Positions 31,058 through 39,772 of a DNA stretch of 64,000 nt are shown in pieces. How positions within the stretch are numbered: position 1 is the stretch's first letter; each line of letters begins with the position of its first letter. The notes beneath the pieces are model-generated. The model was not told where the DNA came from. It saw only the letters and a list, made by a program, of their open reading frames with translations, and made no database searches. This DNA comes from Bacteroides sp. AN502(2024) (lineage in GTDB: Bacteria > Bacteroidota > Bacteroidia > Bacteroidales > Bacteroidaceae): the NCBI RefSeq assembly GCF_041227145.1, contig NZ_JBGFSP010000003.1, forward strand, positions 1,178,001 through 1,242,000, read 5' to 3'. The position numbers and the translations under genes were made by a program.

Positions 31058-32206
31058 ATGAAAAAAATAAATATACTGACGTCCATACTAGTAGCGACAG
31101 CCCTGCTGACCGCCTGCGAGGATGACAGGGACTCAAATCCTACCATACAGGAACCTACTACTTTTGTATTGAACACTCCTGCCAATGCAACGTCCAACGT
31201 CTATGACCTGAATCAATCCAAGAATATCGAACTGACTTGTACGCAACCGGACTATGGCTATCCTGCCGTAGTGACTTACACCGTGCAAGCGGATTTAACA
31301 GACAAATGGACTGATGAAACGGAAACGGCAGATGCTTCTTATCTGACACTACCTTCCATATCTACATCAGCCAAAGTGGATGCCAACACACAGGAATTGA
31401 ATAAGGTAATCGTAAAACTTGCCGGCTGGACATCGGAGAATGATTATGACGGTGAACCGATGAGTGTATTTGTACGTTTGTACGCACATATCGGAGATAA
31501 AGGATATCCTATATATTCCAATTCGATAGAATTGAAATGTATACCTTATTATATGGATATATCTGATGCCGTTCCTGCCACTTATTATTTACTGGGCGAT
31601 TTCATCGGTGAAGTTCCCTGGGGAAATCCGACAATGACAGCAGGTACCGCTTATTTCCCGATGTCACTGGTAAAAGGATATGCGTATGATGCCAATACAG
31701 GTAAAGGAGAATTTACCTACACAGGATATATCCCGGCAGATAAAGGATTTAAGATAGTAGCTGTTCCCGGTGCATGGGACAACCAATGGGGAAATGCGGA
31801 CAGCGAAGGATTCACCAATTTGGTAAATGACAAGAATTCTCAAAATATTAAAGTGAATGCGGCCGGCTGGTACACGCTTCATCTCAATACGATTGAGAAT
31901 AAACTGACAATGAAAGCTACTACTTTTGAAACTCAACCGACAGAGTATGATGCCGTCACATTGACTTATGGTTCGGAATCTGTAGACATGACCAAAGTAA
32001 CCATGGAGCATTCACATATATGGTATGCCGACATAACAATCGCATCAAGCTGCAAAGCCAAATTCACTTCCGGTGACAAAACTTGGGGTGGAGAGGTATT
32101 CCCATTCGGCTCATTTGTGGATGCCGCAACAATCAGTTGCAAACCGGGTGATTATACCGTACTGTTCAACGAACTGGACGAGTGCTATTACTTCAAAGCA
32201 AAATAG
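31058..32206 (+). CDS. susE: SusE-type starch-binding surface lipoprotein
   Basis: A 382-residue lipoprotein (leader ending LLTAC, then acidic EDDRD). It has an N-terminal SusE Ig-like domain (about 30-165) and two tandem starch-binding beta-sandwich modules, seen as YYLLGDFIGEVPWGNPTMTA with KIVAVPGAWDNQWGNA, and a second module near the C-terminus with KAKFTSGDKTWGGEVFP. SusE proteins are non-catalytic and tether starch at the surface. Size and gene order agree with SusE; the start MKKINILTSIL is clear. Confidence 0.9.
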   Translation: MKKINILTSILVATALLTACEDDRDSNPTIQEPTTFVLNTPANATSNVYDLNQSKNIELTCTQPDYGYPAVVTYTVQADLTDKWTDETETADASYLTLPSISTSAKVDANTQELNKVIVKLAGWTSENDYDGEPMSVFVRLYAHIGDKGYPIYSNSIELKCIPYYMDISDAVPATYYLLGDFIGEVPWGNPTMTAGTAYFPMSLVKGYAYDANTGKGEFTYTGYIPADKGFKIVAVPGAWDNQWGNADSEGFTNLVNDKNSQNIKVNAAGWYTLHLNTIENKLTMKATTFETQPTEYDAVTLTYGSESVDMTKVTMEHSHIWYADITIASSCKAKFTSGDKTWGGEVFPFGSFVDAATISCKPGDYTVLFNELDECYYFKAK

Positions 32207-32229
32207 ATTAATCTTAAATGCAGATAGAT

Positions 32230-33594
32230 ATGAAAAAATTATCAATATATATAACCGTGTTACTGGCTGCTTCACTGACAGCTTGTAACGAAGATTTTAA
32301 TGAAGGGATAGCTTCCCCACAGTCTTACGGACAGGAAGAAGCTGCCGGAAAGATTACTTTTACGGCTACAGGTATAGACCCTATTAATCTTGGAAATGTC
32401 GAGGAAGAATCCGTAGCAGTTGCCGTATTTACGGCTCCTGCCGTTGAAGAAGAAGCCACCATATCCTATAAAATGAAGTTGGATAATAAAGTGACCTTAG
32501 CCGTAGACGATAAAGGACACGTAGCAACGGAAGATTTGCAAAATGCAGTGGCACAGATATACGGTATCCGTCCGGTAGAACGTACCATGAATGCTGTATT
32601 AACGGCATACGTGGTTATCGGGAAGACAGTATATGCGGCACGGGCTGGAAGTTATGAACTGAAAGTTACTCCGGAAGCACCGGTTATTGAAAGCGCTTAT
32701 TATATTAATGGCTCTCTGACTTGGGAACAGAATGTAGCATTTGTTAATACAAGTGGTGATCCTTATACCAATTCAGTCTTTACAACAACAGTTCCTGCTC
32801 TGGTTACAGATAACACCGGTGCAAAAGATGCCTATTTCCTGATTAAATCCAACTCAGGCAAATCACTTGGCGCGGTTGATGCTGACAACGATGCTCCAGA
32901 AGGTAATCTCATTTTATCAGAAACAGCAAATCCTATCAAAATATCCGGTGGCGATTATAAATCAGTTAGAATCTCCATCAACATGATGGAAGGCACTTAT
33001 AAGATTGAGAAAACAATGGATGCACCTCATTTATGGATACCTGGAAATCATCAGGAATGGAAGCCTTCACAAGCACCGACTTTATATAAGCCGGAAGGAA
33101 ACAATGCTTATTGGGGAATGTCGGAATTGAACGGTGGCTTTAAGTTTACCGCACAGCCTTATTGGCCGGATAGTTCAAATGGCGGACTTGATTATGGATA
33201 TGACTATTTTACCTCGAAAGAAGGTATGACAAATGATGGTGGAAACTTATCATTGCCCCAAGGTATCTACTACATGGTAGTCAATTTGGATGATAAATAT
33301 CTCTCTGCAACTGAAATAACATCTATGGATATAATAGGCACAGCCATAGGCGGATGGGAAAACGGCCAAAAACTGACTTATGATGCAACAGAAAAATGCT
33401 GGACTGTAAATACGGAAATGACAGCAGGGGAATTTAAGCTTCGTGTCAACTCCACTTGGGATTCCGGTATTAGTTTCGGGGGAGCATTAGATGCACCCAC
33501 TCCTTTCTCAAGCGATAATATTGTGATGGACGCAGCGGGTAACTACACTATAAAATTCTATCTGAGCAGTAGATTAGTCCTCATTAAAGAATAA
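32230..33594 (+). CDS. susF: SusF-type starch-binding surface lipoprotein
   Basis: From the ATG at 32230 the protein is 454 residues with leader MKKLSIYITVLLAASLTAC. An N-terminal SusF/SusE-like domain is followed by modules such as APVIESAYYINGSLTWEQNV, PHLWIPGNHQEWKPSQAPTL (WIPGNHQEW is the starch-module hallmark) and a last module with GEFKLRVNSTWDSGISFGGA. It is non-catalytic and binds starch at the cell surface. The ATG at 32218 would add four residues before the leader and is less likely. It is somewhat shorter than the B. thetaiotaomicron protein as I remember it. Confidence 0.87.
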   Translation: MKKLSIYITVLLAASLTACNEDFNEGIASPQSYGQEEAAGKITFTATGIDPINLGNVEEESVAVAVFTAPAVEEEATISYKMKLDNKVTLAVDDKGHVATEDLQNAVAQIYGIRPVERTMNAVLTAYVVIGKTVYAARAGSYELKVTPEAPVIESAYYINGSLTWEQNVAFVNTSGDPYTNSVFTTTVPALVTDNTGAKDAYFLIKSNSGKSLGAVDADNDAPEGNLILSETANPIKISGGDYKSVRISINMMEGTYKIEKTMDAPHLWIPGNHQEWKPSQAPTLYKPEGNNAYWGMSELNGGFKFTAQPYWPDSSNGGLDYGYDYFTSKEGMTNDGGNLSLPQGIYYMVVNLDDKYLSATEITSMDIIGTAIGGWENGQKLTYDATEKCWTVNTEMTAGEFKLRVNSTWDSGISFGGALDAPTPFSSDNIVMDAAGNYTIKFYLSSRLVLIKE

Positions 33595-33667
33595 TAAAAT
33601 AACAAATGGAGAGAACTATTGAACGTAAAAGCAGCAACAGTTCTCTCCATCTTCAAATTGAACAAGT

Positions 33668-36046
33668 ATGAAAAAAGATATAAGACCTATATTCTGGATG
33701 CTGCTCTGCCTACTCACGATAGCAGCATGTTCCGACGAAAACCACGAGATGTTAATCACCGGTCCGAAAATTCCCGAGCTGGATCACGAACCGTCTATCG
33801 AAGAATTGGTAGAAGGAATAAATAATTATCCTACTAAGTTTAAGGGAGACAAGCAAGGAAAGATCTGGTATAGAGCAACAGCTGGTGACGACTTATACGG
33901 ATATAAAGGCGATGTATATGTTCACATCGGTATCAATGACTGGATGCATGTTCCTACGGAATGGGGCATAAATGAAGATAAGTATAAGGCAGAGAAAGTG
34001 GCGGATAATATTTGGTGCTTTACGCTTGCCCCAACAGTACGCGAATGGTTTGGCGCGGAAAATGCAGCAAACATTCAAAATGTCTGCATCCTCTTCCGCA
34101 ATGGTGAAGCGTTGACTGACGAAAAGAAAACCAGCGACTTTTTTATCACAGTAACAGGAGACAAGACTTTCACACCGACTCCGGTAGAGATAGCTGCCTG
34201 CCCGGTAGAAGAAGCGGGTATCCATCCATCGGCTGACGGAACATCTGTGACTTTCGCGCTATACGATTTGGATACAGACAACAATTATAAGGATTATGCT
34301 TGTCTGATTGGCGACTTCAATGATTGGGAGCTGAGCACAGAATACCAAATGAAGCGTGATAACGACAAACACTTCTGGTGGTATACGGTTACGAATATCA
34401 CCCCTGCTAAAGAGTATGGTTTCCAATATTACATAGGCAGCGAAAAAGATGGAAACGTCCGTATTGGTGACCCCTATTGTGAAAAAGTGTTGGATGGTTC
34501 GAACGATAAACATCTTGTACAACAGGGAGTTTATCCGGCTAGCGCCATACAATATCCGAATGGAAAGACGACAGGTATTGTTTCTGTATTCCAAACGAAA
34601 CCGACATCGTACAACTGGCAAGTATCCGATTTCAAGATTGATTATCCTGACAATATGGTAATCTATGAGTTACTATTCCGTGACTTCACACAAGTGGGTC
34701 CCGAACTCGCTACGGGTACAATCAAAGAAGCAATGAAACATTTAGCCTACATCAAGAGCCTGGGCGTGAATGCTATTGAACTGATGCCTATACAAGAATT
34801 CGACGGGAATAATAGCTGGGGATACAATCCATGTTATTATTTTGCAATGGACAAAGCATATGGAACGAAAGAAGAATATAAGCATTTCATTGATGAATGC
34901 CACAAGCAAGGCATCGCAGTATTGTTGGATGTAGTTTACAACCATGCTACCGGTAGTCATCCATTTGCAAAACTTTATTGGAATTCGAAAGAAAGCAAGA
35001 CAGCCAAGAATAATCCGTGGTTTAACGTTGATGCTCCTCATCCATTCAGTGTATTCCATGACTTCAATCACGAGTCACCGCTCGTACGTGAATTTGTAAA
35101 ACGTAACTTGAAGTTTTTGCTGGAAGAGTATAAATTTGATGGTTTCCGTTTCGACTTAACCAAAGGATTTACCCAAAATAAAAGCAGTGAATCAACGGCA
35201 AGCAATAGAGATGACTCCCGTATTGCTATCTTGAAGGATTATTATGAAACAGTAAACACGACCAATCCTAATGCAGTGATGATTCTCGAACACTTCTGCA
35301 ATTTGGATGAAGAGTCTGAATTGGCTGAAGCAGGAATGAAACTATGGCATAATATGAATGAAAGCTATTGTCAGTCAGGAATGGGAGAATCGAGCAGATC
35401 AGACTTCTCATATATGCGAAATAACGGAATGCCTGCCGGGAGATGGATTAATTTCATGGAAAGTCATGATGAAGAAAGGGTCGCATACAAACAAGCAGCT
35501 TATGGCAATCTTCAGAATACAAGTCTTGCCATTCGCATGAAACAACTGGAAACAAATGCAGCCTTCTTCCTGACTGTTCCGGGGCCGAAAATGATTTGGC
35601 AGTTTGGCGAACTCGGTTATGATTATTCCATAATGTATAAGCACGATGGTACAATGGGAACTGAAAAGAATACAGATGCCAAGCCTGTGAAATGGAATTA
35701 TCTTGACAACCAATATCGAAAAGAATTATATGACACTTATAGTACTTTGCTGAAATTACGCAATGAGAATCCGGACTTATTCAGCGACAGTGCTTTCAAG
35801 GATTGGAAAGTTAGTGTTTCCGACTGGGATAAAGGTCGTTATTTAAGATTGGAATCAAGTACAAAGAAATTGGTTGTAGTAGGTAATTTCATGAATGAGC
35901 AAATTAATATAAATGTATACTTTGGCAACCCGGGAGATTGGTATGAATTGAACGGAGCGACATTGAAGGTTACCAACTCTGAACAGTCCGTCACCATACC
36001 TGCAAATAGCTTCAAGCTATACACCAATTTTCAAATAAACAATTAA
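33668..36046 (+). CDS. GH13 alpha-amylase surface lipoprotein in the susG position
   Basis: A 792-residue lipoprotein (leader ending LLTIAAC). Two beta-rich modules precede the catalytic domain: about 45-165 (YKGDVYVHIGINDWMHVPTE) and about 185-290 (LIGDFNDWELSTEYQMKR, CBM48/E-set-like). The GH13 barrel starts near 327 with DVVYNHATGS near 420; catalytic residues are D496 (GFRFDLTKG), E541 (ILEHF) and D601 (ESHDEERV). Only about 75 residues separate the first two regions, so no CBM58 is inserted as in SusG. The product should be an outer-surface endo-amylase, but it is not an orthodox SusG. Confidence 0.88.
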   Translation: MKKDIRPIFWMLLCLLTIAACSDENHEMLITGPKIPELDHEPSIEELVEGINNYPTKFKGDKQGKIWYRATAGDDLYGYKGDVYVHIGINDWMHVPTEWGINEDKYKAEKVADNIWCFTLAPTVREWFGAENAANIQNVCILFRNGEALTDEKKTSDFFITVTGDKTFTPTPVEIAACPVEEAGIHPSADGTSVTFALYDLDTDNNYKDYACLIGDFNDWELSTEYQMKRDNDKHFWWYTVTNITPAKEYGFQYYIGSEKDGNVRIGDPYCEKVLDGSNDKHLVQQGVYPASAIQYPNGKTTGIVSVFQTKPTSYNWQVSDFKIDYPDNMVIYELLFRDFTQVGPELATGTIKEAMKHLAYIKSLGVNAIELMPIQEFDGNNSWGYNPCYYFAMDKAYGTKEEYKHFIDECHKQGIAVLLDVVYNHATGSHPFAKLYWNSKESKTAKNNPWFNVDAPHPFSVFHDFNHESPLVREFVKRNLKFLLEEYKFDGFRFDLTKGFTQNKSSESTASNRDDSRIAILKDYYETVNTTNPNAVMILEHFCNLDEESELAEAGMKLWHNMNESYCQSGMGESSRSDFSYMRNNGMPAGRWINFMESHDEERVAYKQAAYGNLQNTSLAIRMKQLETNAAFFLTVPGPKMIWQFGELGYDYSIMYKHDGTMGTEKNTDAKPVKWNYLDNQYRKELYDTYSTLLKLRNENPDLFSDSAFKDWKVSVSDWDKGRYLRLESSTKKLVVVGNFMNEQININVYFGNPGDWYELNGATLKVTNSEQSVTIPANSFKLYTNFQINN

Positions 36047-36285
36047 CAGACAATTTCAAGGCGCGAAACACTTTGTTCCAAGGCAAATTCAAAAAACAGG
36101 TGTGTGATAGGTGATCCATGCGGGGGTGATAGGTTGAAAGAGGATTTTCATTTTTATCTATGAGAGAGCTTTTTCTTTTCCTTCCTGTTTCAGCATATTA
36201 ATCTTTTGTACGGCTCTTTCATTTAAGATAAAAATATAGCCATACTGCCCCTTATTTGGTCTAATGCGAGCCGGGTAATTGGTTG
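36047..36285. other. Spacer after the amylase gene
   Basis: This 239-bp region carries no intact gene. It contains one arm (36210-36226) of a 17-bp inverted repeat whose partner is at 40018-40034. No terminator for the sus array was clearly identified here. Confidence 0.4.
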
Positions 36286-36342
36286 ATGTTTGTCTGTCAG
36301 TCAATTATCTTTATCGGACGCGGGACGTATTACCGCTTTTAC

Positions 36343-37680
36343 CCAATATTGTCCTAAATAAATTTTGAGCATGAGCTAACTGACTATACTGTTAAGTATA
36401 GCCTCGAGAGTTCAAAATCAATCCCCCCTAATCGTTTTCGATGGTTTCGGGAGGTGGTGTAAATGGTTGATCAAGCCATTTTTGGAGGTCGATTTTGGTA
36501 AATGTGTTCAGCCGGAGCGTGACCACAAGGTTAGCCAATGCCCATTTGTATCTTGCGATGTGCTTTAGCCATGTCAGAATCAGCATTGTAGTCATAGCAG
36601 TCCATATTTGGGTCTCTACGGCATTGCGGGATGTGCCGATAAAGCTCTTGATGCGTAGCAGTTGCTTGAGGTTGCGAAAGAAGATTTCTATGTTCCACCG
36701 AGCCTTGTACAGAGCCGCTATGCTTGATGCTGCCAATGTGAAGTTGTTTGTGAGTAACTCAATTTCAAAACCGTGTTCATCGTTCCATACTGCGATGCGA
36801 CGTAAACGTTTGGGATATTTGGATTTGGCCGCCGAGAGTTCGAACTCGATTATTTCGTCAATAAGTACATTCTGAGCGTGTTTTTCAGGCAAAGGCAACT
36901 CCTCTATGGCTTTGTACCGGATATTGTCTTTATGACGCACTACAAAGAACACGTTGCTGCTGTCCCAATTATTCAGCAATGAGTAGTCACAGTAGCCTCG
37001 GTCGGCTACTACAATACTATACGGATGTAACTCAATATCAAAAGCAGCTTTGTTGTCGGTGGTTTTGCCATCGGTGATATTCACGAACTCCGGCAAAAGA
37101 CTGTCATAGTCCAATAGCGTGTGCATCTTGACCGCCCCCTTGGTGGTAGTGTAATGTGCCCAGTCATATATTGACAGAGTCAATGACACCAATGTGGAGT
37201 CGAGCAGTTTTATCGGCATCTTGAAACGGAACTTTCTTCGTTGCCATAGGGCTTGCTGTCCGAAATACTGAAACAACGAGTAGAATATGCCGCGAAAAAC
37301 CGAACTGTCTCGGTTGGCGTTCTGATATGCTACCGTTGACTTGGATGGTGCACGGTTGATTCCCAAATGATTGAGGTTGCCGGTGGCTGATTTCAGCCCG
37401 TTTGAGATATCTCTGACTGAATCACATCCTGAGAATTGGCTGAAAATCATGCTAACAAACTGACTCCATGTATTGTAGCCCTTGCAATGCTTGTCTGACC
37501 CCGAAGATTTTATGATTTTCCTGATATTTTCTTTCGGGAGATGTGATATTACCTGTGCGAAAAGTGTTATATTTGCCATAGGAAGTAGATGAGTTGGTAG
37601 CTTGCTACTAAGGTAGTCATTTTACCTTAGTTCTACTTCCTTTTTATTTGTTCCCCCCAATTTATTTAGGACAATATTGG
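36343..37680 (-). mobile_element. IS4-type insertion sequence, intact
   Basis: A 1338-bp element bounded by perfect 22-bp terminal inverted repeats: the left begins CCAATATTGTCCTAAATA at 36343 and the right ends with its exact complement at 37680. The flanks carry the same CTTTTAC at 36336-36342 and 37681-37687 (7-bp target duplication; 9 bp if the outermost C/G pair is counted as target). One transposase gene fills it. All parts look intact, so the insertion is probably recent. Confidence 0.93.
36428..37579 (-). CDS. IS4-family transposase
   Basis: A 383-residue transposase with an N-terminal DUF4372-like domain (HCKGYNTWSQFVSMIFSQF) and an IS4-type DDE catalytic core: D in KLLDSTLVSLTLSIYDWA, D in VVADRGYCDYSLLN, and E in the YKARWNIEIFFRNLKQLLRI region (Y-x2-R-W-x-I-E-x2-F, the IS4 Y-R-E signature). 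It cuts and inserts the element in which it lies. The frame is complete with no stops, and start and stop both lie inside the terminal repeats. Confidence 0.93.
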   Translation of the reverse strand: MANITLFAQVISHLPKENIRKIIKSSGSDKHCKGYNTWSQFVSMIFSQFSGCDSVRDISNGLKSATGNLNHLGINRAPSKSTVAYQNANRDSSVFRGIFYSLFQYFGQQALWQRRKFRFKMPIKLLDSTLVSLTLSIYDWAHYTTTKGAVKMHTLLDYDSLLPEFVNITDGKTTDNKAAFDIELHPYSIVVADRGYCDYSLLNNWDSSNVFFVVRHKDNIRYKAIEELPLPEKHAQNVLIDEIIEFELSAAKSKYPKRLRRIAVWNDEHGFEIELLTNNFTLAASSIAALYKARWNIEIFFRNLKQLLRIKSFIGTSRNAVETQIWTAMTTMLILTWLKHIARYKWALANLVVTLRLNTFTKIDLQKWLDQPFTPPPETIEND

Positions 37681-37804
37681 CTTTTACCGTAAAGAGAGAT
37701 ATTTGTCGCTTGAACAACAGGAATATATTCGTAGGATTTTTCGTCAGAAAGGAATAGCGGAGGAACCTCCATTCGATTCCTACACAGAAAAATATATGTG
37801 GTAA

Positions 37805-38008
37805 TTATCTGCCATCTGCAACAATTTCGCTGTATCTAATTGAAATATAATGGCTTATGGCGTTGCAGATACCTGTTGCAGATATGTTGCAGGCCAAGTA
37901 TCTGCAACATATCTGTTTTAGCTCATGATGGTCTGACAACATGATAAACTACTCTTTCAATCTCACAAGTAAACTCGTATGCTATTTTGTATTTGTTGTT
38001 ACTTCAGC
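37805..38008. repeat. Palindrome-rich segment with GTTGCAGATA repeats
   Basis: ATCTGCCATCTGCAACAA (37807-37824) is followed by GTTGCAGATA at 37862 and 37875 and TATCTGCAAC at 37899. The last copies form a perfect 14-bp stem (37879-37892 with 37902-37915) ending in a T run. A diverged inverted copy of this segment lies near 39826-39905. Confidence 0.7.
37879..37919 (+). terminator. Stem-loop with T run
   Basis: CAGATATGTTGCAG pairs perfectly with CTGCAACATATCTG around a nine-base loop and is followed by TTTTA. It would terminate rightward transcripts from the interrupted small ORF or the sus array. Confidence 0.65.
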
Positions 38009-38157
38009 GAACCACTCTGTTCAATATAGTGAACACTTTGTTTCAATATGGTGGAACACTCTGTTTCAACATGGTGAACACTTTGTTTCAATACGGTGGA
38101 ACACTCTGTTTCAACACGGTGAACACTTTGTTTCAATACGGTGGAACACTCTGTTCG
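38009..38157 (+). repeat. Tandem array, about 45-bp unit made of two similar half-units
   Basis: Seven half-units alternate between GAACACTTTGTTTCAATA and GAACACTCTGTTTCAACA, each followed by a short (C/T)GGTG-type link, giving a 45-bp period. One frame encodes EHFVSIRWNTLFQHG repeats. The first and last half-units are truncated or diverged. No flanking gene explains it. Confidence 0.85.
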
Positions 38158-38187
38158 GTTTGAATACTTGTTTGCACTATGACTTAT

Positions 38188-38304
38188 ACTAGAAATGGTT
38201 GTCACTTTTAGAGGCTAGTTACTAAATAAGTTGTCACATTCTGTTATTCATAACTAAAACAGTTGTTAGTTTCTTCCCTTTGCTCCTAAGATAGTTGTCA
38301 TACG
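38188..38304 (+). repeat. Degenerate tandem array, 32-33-bp period
   Basis: Four copies of a unit close to ACTAAAATAGTTGTCAC start at 38188, 38221, 38253 and 38285. Conserved part is about 18 bp, with about 14 bp of variable sequence between. The array begins 30 bp after the 45-bp array and ends just before the IS3-type element. Confidence 0.65.
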
Positions 38305-38345
38305 TAAAAACAATGGACAAATCTGAGTGTGCTCGGGCTCTCGGT

Positions 38346-38380
38346 AAAAGTCAATAGGGTTCGACACCCTATTGGCTTTT
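38346..38380. terminator. Strong stem-loop at the orfB-side end of the IS3-type element
   Basis: AAAAGTCAATAGGG (38347-38360 region) pairs with CCCTATTGGCTTTT around a seven-base loop, with one mismatch. Terminal A and T runs make it a possible bidirectional terminator that would shield the element or stop outward transcription. Confidence 0.65.
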
Positions 38381-38437
38381 GTGAGACAATGGCTTAAACC
38401 GTCATGTCCCGGGTTCTCGGTATCGCAAATATAGTAT

Positions 38438-39711
38438 TTATTTATCATATGGAACCTTATTTTTCCACAATGATTTTCCCGGCACCTCTCCATGATATAC
38501 GTCCATGGGTTTTTTCATACCTATGCTCATATGCGGTCGTCCATTATTATAGAAGTCAATCATTCGCGTAATCTGCTCCCGTGCCATCTCTTTATCCCTG
38601 AACAGCGACATGCCGTATATCCATTCCGTTTTCAGGATGCCATTCATCCTTTCTGCTACCGCATTGTCCGTCGGGTTGTAATCTTCAGTCATGCTCACAC
38701 GTATATGATGAGTGACCAGTGTGTCGATATAGGCATCGCAGGCATACTGTACCCCCCGGTCGGAATGGTGGATTGTGCCGCAAAGATTGCCACCTCCGGC
38801 CTCATTGATGGCCTGTTCCAGTGCCTGTAGCGTATATTCGGCATGCAAACTGGGAGAGAGCACCCATCCTAAAACGGCATGTGAGTACATGTCCGTTACA
38901 AGATGGAGGTAGCATACGCCACCTTCAATCCAGATGTAAGTGATGTCACATACCCAGATATGGTTCGGGTATTGTGCCGTTACCCCCTTGATCAGATTCG
39001 GATACTTCTTGTAAAGATGGTGGGAGTCCGTCGTATGCCTGGGTTTCTTCGGGGGCAGCATAAGGCGTTCCGAACGCAGCAGATGAAGGAAGGCATCCCG
39101 CCCTCCGGTTATCTCGCTTCCATAAAGGGAGCGGAGCTCATGGTATAATTTCAAACCACCGATGCCCGGAGCCTTTGAGCGGTAGAAGAAGACGGCATCC
39201 AAGATGGCTGTTCTGATCTGATGACGCGACAAAAGATTTTTTTTCTTTTTGTAATAGGCCTGGGAAGACATGCCAAACAGTCCGCAAAGGGTTTTCACAC
39301 TGATGTGAGGAAACTCTTCACGAAGGCCGGTGACTATTTGGCACCATCTTTTTTTAAGATGGAAATCCCTTCTTCTCTTTCTGTGAGTTCAATCAGTCTT
39401 TCAAAGGCATGGGAACGAAGTTTTTCAAGTTCCAAAGCCTTTCTCAGACGCAAATTTTCCGCTTCAAGAAGTTCTTCTTTAGATTTTGATTTTGGATTCT
39501 TTTTCATTTGAAGATCTGACAGAAGTTCGGGGGACAAAGATAAGGAATCCGAATCAATTGCATAACACTTTTGCCAACGCAGAATATAAGTATGGTTGGG
39601 TAAACCCCATTTCTTGGCAGTAGCAAACATTGACAAACCGCTACTGAAGTAATCACGGAGAACTTCCAATTTGAAAGTCTCAGAATAAATCTTACGAGAT
39701 AATTTAGACAT
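38438..39711 (-). CDS. IS3-family transposase OrfAB (programmed -1 frameshift)
   Basis: OrfA (39711-39334, 125 residues) is a helix-turn-helix protein with MSKLSRKIYSETFKLEVLRD and a C-terminal leucine-rich coiled coil. A run of seven A residues (39355-39349) lies near its end; a -1 shift there joins it to RWCQIVTGLREEFPHISVKT and the OrfB integrase. OrfB shows the DDE triad: D in VCDITYIW, D in HHSDRGVQY, E in NAVAERMNGILK. The fusion is the active transposase in this family. All parts are uninterrupted, so it may be functional. Confidence 0.88.
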
Positions 39712-39772
39712 AATTTTTCTTTTTTTATGTCTCTAAAAAGGTGTCAACCTAAATCCGTATAAGACACTACAT

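Larger units (their letters stand above)
36286..37804 (+). pseudogene. Small ORF interrupted by the IS4-type element
   Basis: Removing the insertion sequence and one target duplication joins 36286-36342 to 37688-37804 as an uninterrupted 57-codon frame: MFVCQSIIFIGRGTYYRFYR, then KERYLSLEQQEYIRRIFRQK, then GIAEEPPFDSYTEKYMW and a stop. The C-terminal part resembles the ends of small Bacteroides proteins of unknown function (possibly DUF6078-like; this is recollection, not a search). It may itself be the tail of a longer lost gene, since the region before it is full of stops. Confidence 0.6.
38340..39772 (-). mobile_element. IS3-type insertion sequence (left boundary uncertain)
   Basis: The element holds overlapping orfA and orfB with an A7 slippery site. 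Its orfA-side end is probably the sequence TGTAGTGTCTTATACGG (minus strand, ending near 39772). At the other end only a partial match is seen: GGGTTCGACACC (38357-38368) against AGGTTGACACC of the right end. No target duplication was found. The left limit given is approximate. Confidence 0.7.

Noticed and set aside
33668-36046. Naming the last sus gene susG
   Set aside because: Position matches, but the module layout differs and the space for CBM58 is missing, so only GH13 amylase is claimed.
37941-38192. 83-residue ORF with EHFVSIRWNTLFQHG repeats as a real protein
   Set aside because: The frame exists only because the 45-bp repeat length is divisible by three; no start signal, promoter or known repeat protein supports it.
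38009-38304. CRISPR array
   Set aside because: The repeats are too degenerate, the intervals between conserved parts (about 5 or 14 bases) are far too short for spacers, and no cas gene is near.
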